This document shows positions 11,570 through 19,115 of a stretch of DNA of 64,000 bases, piece after piece. The notes under the pieces are model-generated. The model saw nothing but the letters and a program-made list of their open reading frames with translations. It was not told where the DNA came from and searched no databases. The stretch lies in NCBI GenBank assembly GCA_009746045.1, contig RPFO01000213.1, forward strand, positions 536,564 to 600,563. The letters are read 5' to 3'. Position 1 is the first letter of the stretch, and the number at the start of each line of letters is the position of its first letter. The position numbers were made by a program, and so were the translations under genes. The DNA is from Mesostigma viride. Its lineage: Eukaryota > Streptophyta > Mesostigmatophyceae > Mesostigmatales > Mesostigmataceae.

Positions 11570-11752
11570 ATATGTAGCACATAGCCCTGAGAAGGGGCAT
11601 ATGAGCCTATAATACATTCTAAGCTACTTCCTGCAAGGGTGGGAATGTAAACAACACTTGCTCTAGGTGCACCAGGGCACCCGCACCCTCATGGTCTATC
11701 ACGCTATGCCCGGGTAAGGGGGGAGCATGCCTGTGAGGGGGAAGATCATCAT

Positions 11753-11986
11753 CAAAGAGACAACCAGCGCAGGCCAGAAATCGGGAGAATCCGGACCATG
11801 GTAGCTCGAGCCTGCCGTTATCTTTTCCGCGTTTTCGAGTCGTTCAGGATGATGAAGATGAATGGTGATGGAAATGTGTATCCTTGTGCATTGAAATTAT
11901 GGCTGGCTTACGTGTGGAGCGACTAGATGACCTAGACGGTGGGGCCGGAAACAGCATGCTTGATCAGGGCGTGTGTTTGCATGTTT
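11753..11986. mobile_element. Long member of the CAAGGAGACAACCAG insertion family
   Basis: This insert starts CAAAGAGACAACCAG and is flanked by GATCAT (left 11744-11749, right from about 11987). The second copy of the host element (62720-62760) lacks it, so the insertion is directly visible by comparison. About 205 bp are nearly identical to 58206-58410. An A-box-like TAGCTCGAGCC and a B-box-like TTCGAGTCG suggest a possible tRNA-derived SINE, but the match is partial. Confidence 0.6.
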
Positions 11987-12209
11987 GATCATGGCTATAC
12001 AAGAGCTATGGCATGGCTTCTCAGCAGAGAGTGACTCCCTGCATGGGCACAACATTACTAAATAAGGCTAGGCATCGTCTGGAGTGTGGCACATCATAGG
12101 CACACATGTACATGACTAAAAAGGCTAGGCCTCAGCTGGTATAGTGCCTGTAGTAGGCGGGCATGTACAAGGCCACTGTCTAACTATTCTACACTACTGC
12201 TGTATTCCC

Positions 12210-12577
12210 CTAGGCTGGGGCTGGAGTTGCTGGGGCCGCGGTGGTCGAGGGGGTCGCTTGCCAGGGCTTGTGGCCGACGTAGATGGCCGCCCCCTTCCAG
12301 TACACCGGCTGGCCCGCCTTGGTCTGCCGGAGCTGGAGGTAGGCCGGCCATAGCTCCCGTCGTCGTTGTTGCTGTGCCAGGGTCAAGTCGTCGTCAAGGG
12401 TGAAGAGAGTCTTCTCGAGCCGCTTGCGGCGTCTGAGAAAAGAAATCTTGTCCGCCGGGGTCTTAAAGGTGAGAAGGAGCGGGGGCGGCCCGGCCTTACG
12501 CCGCGCGCGGGGAAGGCGGTGGGCGGCCAGCTCGATCTCACCAGTAAGGCCCATGCGATCAAGGATTTCTCTCTCAA
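12210..12577 (-). pseudogene. ORF1-like RNA-binding protein C-terminus
   Basis: This minus-strand frame ends a protein with the run FKTPADKISFLRRRKRLEKTLF, then LDDDLTLAQQQRRRELWP and a closing YWKGAAIYV. A short RNP-type fold, then a 'DDLT-x-QQ-x-R-x-EL' motif and a 'WKG..I.V' end, is the pattern of the C-terminal domain of many LINE ORF1 nucleic-acid chaperones. The open frame runs on to 12770, but bases beyond 12577 belong to the dispersed repeat. The N-terminal part is lost by 5' truncation. No RT follows the stop; a 3' UTR follows directly, as in half-LINEs. Confidence 0.6.
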
Positions 12578-12702
12578 AACGCAACCTAAGAGCCAGTATT
12601 ATTGTTGTCCATGAATAAAGACAATCATGATGAATTATGAACCCAATGGTCCGACGCATCAGAAAGCTGAGCACACGCAAGTGTGTCCAGCTTAACTTTA
12701 TA
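12578..12702. repeat. Dispersed repeat copy B, right part
   Basis: It restarts with the duplicated AACGCAACCTAA and matches 6512-6625 of copy A, ending CAGCTTAACTT. Confidence 0.75.
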
Positions 12703-12826
12703 TAATGCCCATGATACACGTCAAGAAGACAATTACCATACATGGTGGTGCCATCCCACATACATTTCACAATGCAACTGTCATGCTCCTGTCACAATAA
12801 ACAACTAGACCGGTAGGACTGTTTGC

Positions 12827-13030
12827 ATCCATCCATCCATCCATCCATCCATCCATCCATCCATCTATCTATCCATCCATCCATCCATCCATCCATCCAT
12901 CCATCCATCCATCCATCCATCCATCCATCCATCCATCCATCCATCCATCCATCCATCCATCCATCCATCCATCCATCCATCCATCCATCCATCCATCCAT
13001 CCATCCATCCATCCATTCATCCATCCATCG
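12827..13030. repeat. CCAT tetranucleotide microsatellite
   Basis: About 50 units of CCAT with three variant units (CTAT twice near 12865, TCAT near 13017). The flanks TGTTTGCA before and CGGGGTTAA after are also found around a much shorter CCAT run at 63686-63719. The array has therefore probably expanded from a small retroelement's internal repeat. Open frames reading IHPS or MDGW repeats are artefacts. Confidence 0.95.
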
Positions 13031-14150
13031 GGGTTAAATTTAGCGACGCCGGCCAGGCAGCTGCTGTGAGCTCCTGGTCCTTGTCGCAACTGTTAGGACC
13101 TAGGTCGCGTAGCTTGCAACCTTTGCTCCTCGCCCCAGGTAACGCTCTCGCTGGCTTGCTCACTCCAAGTGACAACCACGGTGCGTCGGCAAAGAACTGC
13201 CTTGACCTGCCTCAGGCCATAGCTTTATGTTACCTCATTTCCATCGTGCCCTAAGGCATCTCCCGTCGGCCTCGCACAGTGCACCGCTACCTTGCCAGAG
13301 CTCGGCTTACCGCTACCTTGCATCCTCGCTGCAGGCAGCGTTAAGGACCTCTGACATCCTGTGACTAGGTATCACCAGTACTTCCTGTCACAGCTCTGCA
13401 CGGATGCGTATCCTTGCAGAGCCCGCGACTGGCCTACTGGTCTCTACTTAGCCACAGGACCGTTGCGTCCTCAGCCTCCGTGGACCTTAGTCACGTGATG
13501 GTCCAGGCTAAGCCTGTGCAGGCCCTGCCTGCCACGTGTCCTGTCCACGGCGACCTCGGTGTGCACTGCCGCCGCCGCCGGTCGGCAGTACTTCGGGGCC
13601 TGATAACTCTCACGTCCCTTGTCTGTTTCAGGCGGTCAGTACGGCGTTAGAAAGGTCTCCTCATCCTGCATCCAACTAGCACATTGGCGTCCCAATATGC
13701 TAACTCCAACCCTTTCTTGTTTTGGAGGCTGGACCAGCCTGAGATTCCAATCAGCCATGCTCACTCATGCCACAGACTCCTGACCTCTCCCAGTTAGATA
13801 TAGATGTACGTCGGAGACATTGGGGGACTCAGTGTGAGAATGATGGATGCAGCAACGCCAGGGATCGGGCGTTCCTTGTCATTATTCACTCCATATGTGG
13901 GCACACATTATATATGTCGTGGGCACATCACTCACACGAGTTCCCTAGGACAACTGGACTACGCTCAATTGTCAGCCACGTGTCCAGGTTCTAGAGGCTT
14001 CTAGACCTGGAGCAACGTTACTACGCACAACGTCCACTAGACTAGTTGCTAGCTACGTAACTTGCGTACACGTGTGTGCGTCGCGCCACAACCGGCGCTC
14101 GGCACCGTTATTCAGTCTCCGCCAGAATAACTCCGGTCACATTATATGTT
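13031..14150. other. Noncoding flank of the giant element
   Basis: No gene recognised. The last five bases (14146-14150, ATGTT) are the left target duplication of the giant LTR element. Confidence 0.35.
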
Positions 14151-14744
14151 TGTTGCATCCCAAGGCAACAATACTGTAGCAGGATAAAGTGATCAACGTG
14201 TGACAGTCCGCCGCTGGAAGCGGACAAAATGGACAAGTATTTTTAGAGTTAGCTTGTGCCGATCGGAGGGGACCGGCCCGGTCACTGTCCGTTTGGTGTG
14301 GTAGAAGTATAGTCGTGGCACACTATTTTGTACACTTCTGAGTCGACCAAGAGTCGTCAGATATTTTGTGTGTGTGCCAAACGACCCGAAGTGTGTGATC
14401 TATGTTTGTTCAGGGCCGGTTGGCCCGGTGTCTGTTCGTGTGGTCAAGAGACAAGTTGTAGCGCGTGGCGGCGACGCACGCCACGCGGTTGTCAAAGTAT
14501 ATGGATGGGGAAGGTGGCCCAACCTTCCCACGCGTTCATGCTTCCTGAGCCTGCGTCATCCATTTAGTTCTTCCCCCTCTTGTCCCGATTATAGTTGGCC
14601 CCGGACCCGTTTATTATTAATGAAATAACGACGTTGGCACGCGAGATTTCCAAGTTGCAACCCATTGTCCAACGGGTTAAAGATTCTTTCCTGATACCTT
14701 GATCAGAACCCGGCCCGGGTCTGATCACAGGTCCGGACGTAACA
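14151..14744 (+). repeat. 5' LTR of the chromovirus
   Basis: TG...CA-type LTR of 594 bp with TGTT/AACA ends and a constant offset of 40,248 to the 3' copy. I saw no base differences between the two. Transcription would start here; no unambiguous TATA box was fixed. Confidence 0.93.
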
Positions 14745-14745
14745 T

Positions 14746-14763
14746 TGGACTCGGAGGAGCGCC
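14746..14763 (+). promoter_or_regulatory. Primer binding site candidate
   Basis: One base after the LTR the sequence begins TGGACTCGGAGGAGCG. Starting with TGG fits pairing to the CCA end of a tRNA. I could not assign the tRNA. Confidence 0.5.
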
Positions 14764-15052
14764 CGTGCTGGACTGCACAGGGCTGCAACGGCCAAACGCG
14801 CCGCATTGAAGTCATTAATTTCATTATTCAATATTCGGTCGTCAGCCGAACTGCCGAAGTCAACGAATCGGGCAAGCTACAAGGTACGCCTAGCCCACTG
14901 AGTTAGATCCCAAGTGCTGCTTCCTAGAGAGGATTCCTAGAGAGGACACCGGATACTCAGTAAAATTTGGCAGATCGAAGCCTTGCAAGCTTTTGATTTT
15001 ACTTAGTGCTAACGTAGTAAATCGAAATCAGATCGCCCCGTTTTTGGAATCT

Positions 15053-15180
15053 TGACGAACCTTTTTGCAGTCTTTTCACGAACCTTTTTGCAGTCTTTTG
15101 ACGAACCTTTTTGCAGTCTTTTGACGAACCTTTTTGCAGTCTTTTGACGAACCTTTTTGCAAGTCTTTTACCGAATCTTT
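15053..15180 (+). repeat. 23-bp tandem repeat in the retroelement leader
   Basis: Five to six units containing GACGAACCTTTTTGCAGTC, with GAAC at 15057, 15080, 15103, 15126 and 15149 (23-bp period), then a degenerate unit at 15173. It lies in the untranslated leader between LTR and first ORF. Confidence 0.85.
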
Positions 15181-15992
15181 GTAGACTCTTTTGCCCTGTA
15201 AAGGCGCAGCATCTGGACCGGACTTGGCAAATTCTAGTGAAAAATTGGTCGTATCACCTCGGTAGCATTACGGTTAATGGAAGGGCAGGCCCTGCCCGAA
15301 ATTAGACGATTTCTTTAGGTTTTAATCGCCCTTTCCTTTCGAAAACGAATTAGCAAGTAGGGGAGACCCTTCCCTTGCTTGGCCGTAGTTGGAATCGCTC
15401 AAATTGGTGGAATATTGCTTGTTTTTGACCCAGTAAAGCGGAGAGACTTGAGTCGTCAAATTAGAACCACATTGTGTGAACTGGATTGAATTCACACATT
15501 GCTAGTGTCCCTACTGCGAGTCTAGTGCTTAGGAATATTGTAGGAATGATGTCTTGCCCTGGCATGCGCAGTTAGGACCTGTTTGTGTGATTTTGTCTCC
15601 ATTTTCACACGAGACGGCTACGAGCCAGGACGCCAAGGGTCGCCAGCATTGTTTTCTGTTTTTCGTCCATTGGTGAAGGGCCCAAGTGGTGAAGGGCCCA
15701 AGACGGCGACGACCCAGCCACGGCTTCAAGGAGGCCAGCATTCCCCCACTGTACAGGGGAAATGCTGCCGAAATTTCACTAAAAACAGGTGGTAATTGTG
15801 CTGTGGGTTACGGGTTAGTATCACCCCGTTAACCGAGTGGTGTGCATGCTTGCGCTGCTTGTTTGAAACAGGCCTTTGCTACTACCCCCTGAGAAAAACC
15901 TACCCACCCTGCACACGGTCCCCCTCTGGCCCTTTCAGTTACCAAGGTATGTGCTTATGAGTAGTAGCTGTCATTAGTAATATGGTATCATA

Positions 15993-16421
15993 ATGCGTGT
16001 GCCCCAATCTGCTAGCTCTTCCCAATCCTCTGCATCCAATAGTAAGAAACGAGTACCCCGTGATCTTAGTTCCATTTGGCGTCCCAGCGGTACAGGTAGT
16101 AACTACCCCTTCTATGCTGTAATCACCCCTACGTTTGCAGGCATAGTACTTAGTTGGGTTACAGCCAGTAACTTAACCTCAGGGATCCCACAGTGTGAAT
16201 ACCCAGGTTTCCACTCATTGGATGCAGCATATGAATACCTTATAGATAACTTGCGTGCCCCAGAAGGACTCCATAGACGTGGGCACCCGGTCACCAACCC
16301 TACTCGCCGCGCTCGATGTACCCCTGTCATTCCGTCTCCTGAACCGTGTCCCTCTCCTGCCTTGTCACAAGTCACTAGACAAGTAGGACAATCGTCCCAG
16401 CCGTTTACGACATCTAGTTAG
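15993..16421 (+). CDS. Leader ORF with viroplasmin/RNase H1 N-terminal-like domain
   Basis: An ATG-started ORF of 142 codons in the leader of the chromovirus. Residues about 38-86 fit the small hybrid-binding domain found at the N-terminus of eukaryotic RNase H1 and in caulimovirus inclusion-body protein. The signs are a FYAVITP strand, a GIVLSW segment, and a glycine-proline turn followed by EYPGFHSLDAAYEYL, the usual G-F-x-S-x-x-x-A pattern. That domain binds RNA:DNA hybrids or dsRNA. The protein is otherwise serine- and proline-rich and stops well before the next ORF. It may be a separate accessory protein translated from the leader. Function in this element is inferred; a profile search would settle it. 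Confidence 0.55.
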   Translation: MRVPQSASSSQSSASNSKKRVPRDLSSIWRPSGTGSNYPFYAVITPTFAGIVLSWVTASNLTSGIPQCEYPGFHSLDAAYEYLIDNLRAPEGLHRRGHPVTNPTRRARCTPVIPSPEPCPSPALSQVTRQVGQSSQPFTTSS

Positions 16422-16685
16422 GGAGTACAAGGGTGACGCGTGCCAGTAGTCACCCCCGCCTCGTATTGGGTGGTTAGCAGTACTGATAGAGGGAAAATAA
16501 ACAGGCCATGATAAGGATACAGGCGGTAGACCCGAGTAGTGTTGCTTAATTAAATCATGTTTTATTGTTTCTAATTTGTTTTGGCCTACTTCTTTCTTAG
16601 AGGCCTAAAATCATCAAGTCACTGACCCCAGTGGGCTTGATTTTTATTTCGTGTCGCTATTGTACCCCCAAAATGGTACCCCAGC

Positions 16686-17192
16686 ATGGGGGTCCCCTTT
16701 CCTCGTAAGGGATTATCCCCAAAGGAAATCGACATTCTAACACTGGAAAACGCCTACCCTGGCGAGAAAGCTCGCGAGTTAACGGCCCGGTACCGCGCGG
16801 CTGTCAAGCTCATCCGCAAACGAGTGCACGGCTACGGCGAGTCGTATCATCAGACCGCCCACGCCCATCTAGTTTACCGCGCACTGTTCTCCCACGAGGA
16901 CGACGCAAGTCTTCCTCCATTTGTGGAACCCGCGGCCCCTAACGTCCTCGCGTCACTCGTACTCCCAAAGTCACGCCCGGCCGGCCCGCGGCCTCGGCGT
17001 ACGGCCATCCGCACAATTGGCGGCGGGTACCTCCTCCGTAGTATCTGGGTCATTGAAGCCATCGCGCGCGCCGCACGCCTGGAGCCTGCCCCTACTAGTG
17101 ACTTTACGGTTTCGGCGGCGAGAGTACGTGCACCGTACCTCAGACGGTCCCATGACGGACCCCGTAAATATCGAGGGCTAGAAACGTCTTGA
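16686..17192 (+). CDS. Unknown pre-gag ORF
   Basis: An ATG-started ORF of 168 codons between the leader ORF and gag, ending 91 bp before the gag ATG. It is basic, with a helical N-terminal part (an LTLENAYPGEKARELTARYRAA run) and arginine-proline-rich stretches later. I recognise no domain and see no zinc knuckle or catalytic motif. Its position, before gag in an element with otherwise well-preserved genes, suggests an accessory protein. It could also be the remnant of an upstream gag extension in another frame. A minus-strand frame over part of it is probably a shadow. Confidence 0.4.
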   Translation: MGVPFPRKGLSPKEIDILTLENAYPGEKARELTARYRAAVKLIRKRVHGYGESYHQTAHAHLVYRALFSHEDDASLPPFVEPAAPNVLASLVLPKSRPAGPRPRRTAIRTIGGGYLLRSIWVIEAIARAARLEPAPTSDFTVSAARVRAPYLRRSHDGPRKYRGLETS

Positions 17193-17282
17193 CCGTTCTT
17201 CCTTCTATATAGCGGCACTAGTGAGACCCCTTGTGTTTAATTCAATAACTATTAGTAATTAAATTCTTGCGTGCATAAACAA

Positions 17283-19115
17283 ATGGCCGATCATAGTCAA
17301 CATCCGCCTAGGCAGGCAGGAGTAGACAATGCAGACGCTGTGAGTCAGCGTACCCGGTCCCATCAGGCCGGCCAACCCCAGGCACGGCCCCCTCAGCCTG
17401 TCCCTGCACCGGCTGCTAGTGTAGTCCCACCCGAGACCGCTCCTATTAATGACAGGACAGCAAACCAATCCCCTGCGGCTACCGAGCCCACTCTACACCT
17501 TACCCCTGATCAGCCCCAGGTAGCTATCCCTCGCACCTCTCCGGTTGGTCGCGGGCGTGGTGGTGGCAGTGCTAGCCCACAAACCCAGTTACATGTTGGG
17601 CGAATTGTCGGCCAATATCCTGTCGCATCAGTAGCCCCTCGTGCTAGCCTGCGCCCGGGATTGCGTGCTCACCCACCGTCATCTGTGCGTCTGTCCGCCC
17701 CCATCGGTGGTCGGGTAGCACGTCCCGCTATTCCTCGTACAGAGGCCATTTCTGAGCTGGCCAATGGGCCCTATTCCATGGCCCACACTCACACTCGCGT
17801 AGCCGACATTGAGGCTAACGCTGATTTCAGTACCATGCATCCCTCAGATCCCTTGTACGACCATCAATTCTATTATGAGACACACTCTGCTCGCCCTCGG
17901 TCACGCATGGCTACCCGAGGCGCCCGTTCTGCGCCTGGTGTTCCTGCCCGTGCTCCGATCCCGTCCTACGACCCGGTCGACGACGTACCGGACTTGTGTC
18001 CCAGCGACAATGGTGAGGAACCCGCCGACGACAACGCGGGTGATGATTCGCTCCCTCCGTGGGCTCGATATGTTGAGGTGAGTGGTCCCCGCCGTCCTGG
18101 TGGTAAAGACCGCAAACCTCCCGCTTTGCCCACGCTTTCTGTCACTAGACTGACGCTCGATTGTACAGCCCAACAGATTCTTGATTGGAAACACTCATTG
18201 TATCAGGAATTTTCTCTGTGGGAGGAATACCACGATTGGCGTCTGTCTGACTCTGTTAAGATAGGCCTCATTCGCACCCGTGCTCTTGACCGTGCTGTCG
18301 CCTCTCTCCTGGGATGTGAAGAAGTAGCCTCCCATACGTACCCTGGTTCGGTTGCTGAGCTGATGGCGCGCATAGAGCGTCGTTGTATTCCCCCTGACGC
18401 CGACCGCCGCGAGCGGTTGGAATTCGGTCGCCTCCGTCAAGGCCAGCGCCATGTTTCGGCGTATATGACCGACTTTGACCTGCGCCTGGCTCGCCTTAAG
18501 GACGTCTCAGGTGCCGAGGCCCGCGCCCGCTTTCTTGAAGGTTTACACCCAGCACTCCTCGCTGAGGTCTTCCGCCACTTTTCTGAAAGCCGATGGCAGG
18601 ACCTGCAGCTGCGGCAGATTCGCCCCTATCTCCTTCGAGTCGCGGACCTCATCATGCCACAACAACGCACGGCCCGCGCGAGCGTGAATCAGTTAGGCGT
18701 GATTAATGACCCCGACCAGGACGAGTTTGTAGATGAGCTTCAGATCCCCTTGCGTGTGGCCGAGTTGGCTGTGATGGATGCCTCGCGCATCCGCTGCTAT
18801 CACTGTCAGGAAATTGGGCATATCAAGCGTGCTTGCCCTCGTTTCCTTGCCGGCGCCCCGGCTACCGCTCCTACCATGCCGCAGCGCTCTCCGGCTCCGA
18901 CCGGCCGCCCCGTTCCTTTTCAGCGCCCGACCAATACCCTACCAACGGCTGGTCCGACTCAGCGTGCGCAGCGCCCGCTGAATGAGGTGGATGTTCAACC
19001 GCAGGACCCCGCTGGCAGCCTACCAGCCGACGAGCCGCCTTCCGGTCTACTCGGTGGTAAGGCGGTGTTCGACTCTTTCTCCCGTGACCCGCCTTTGGGG
19101 GAGGGGGAAGAGTAG
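17283..19115 (+). CDS. gag: Gag of Ty3/gypsy chromovirus
   Basis: About 610 codons from the ATG at 17283. The N-terminal third is proline-, arginine- and serine-rich and low in complexity. A retrotransposon Gag domain follows: a W-containing helix around YQEFSLWEEYHDW, then the conserved stretch RLEFGRLRQGQRHVSAYMTD, then FLEGLHP. A single zinc knuckle, C-x2-C-x4-H-x4-C (CYHCQEIGHIKRAC), lies at about residue 500, with a proline-rich tail after it. Gag forms the virus-like particle and binds genomic RNA through the knuckle. The stop TAG at 19113-19115 overlaps the pol frame by 28 nt, implying frameshifting to make Gag-Pol. Confidence 0.88.
   Translation: MADHSQHPPRQAGVDNADAVSQRTRSHQAGQPQARPPQPVPAPAASVVPPETAPINDRTANQSPAATEPTLHLTPDQPQVAIPRTSPVGRGRGGGSASPQTQLHVGRIVGQYPVASVAPRASLRPGLRAHPPSSVRLSAPIGGRVARPAIPRTEAISELANGPYSMAHTHTRVADIEANADFSTMHPSDPLYDHQFYYETHSARPRSRMATRGARSAPGVPARAPIPSYDPVDDVPDLCPSDNGEEPADDNAGDDSLPPWARYVEVSGPRRPGGKDRKPPALPTLSVTRLTLDCTAQQILDWKHSLYQEFSLWEEYHDWRLSDSVKIGLIRTRALDRAVASLLGCEEVASHTYPGSVAELMARIERRCIPPDADRRERLEFGRLRQGQRHVSAYMTDFDLRLARLKDVSGAEARARFLEGLHPALLAEVFRHFSESRWQDLQLRQIRPYLLRVADLIMPQQRTARASVNQLGVINDPDQDEFVDELQIPLRVAELAVMDASRIRCYHCQEIGHIKRACPRFLAGAPATAPTMPQRSPAPTGRPVPFQRPTNTLPTAGPTQRAQRPLNEVDVQPQDPAGSLPADEPPSGLLGGKAVFDSFSRDPPLGEGEE

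Larger units (their letters stand above)
11533..12577 (-). mobile_element. ORF1-only (half-LINE-like) retroelement, copy 1
   Basis: A minus-strand non-LTR insertion in repeat copy B with a 12-bp target duplication. In its own sense it runs from an ORF1-like coding end (12577-12210), through a 3' region with repeated GCCTAGCC-type words, to a 3' hairpin (11556-11569) and a TAATTAATTAATT tail at the left end. There is no RT. This is the layout of a non-autonomous half-LINE that would need another LINE's enzyme. A second copy lies at 62514-63082. A smaller insertion interrupts it at 11753-11986. Confidence 0.75.

Noticed and set aside
12792..13254. Long frames reading IHPS or MDGW repeats
   Set aside because: Direct translations of the CCAT microsatellite on either strand; no non-repeat protein is attached.
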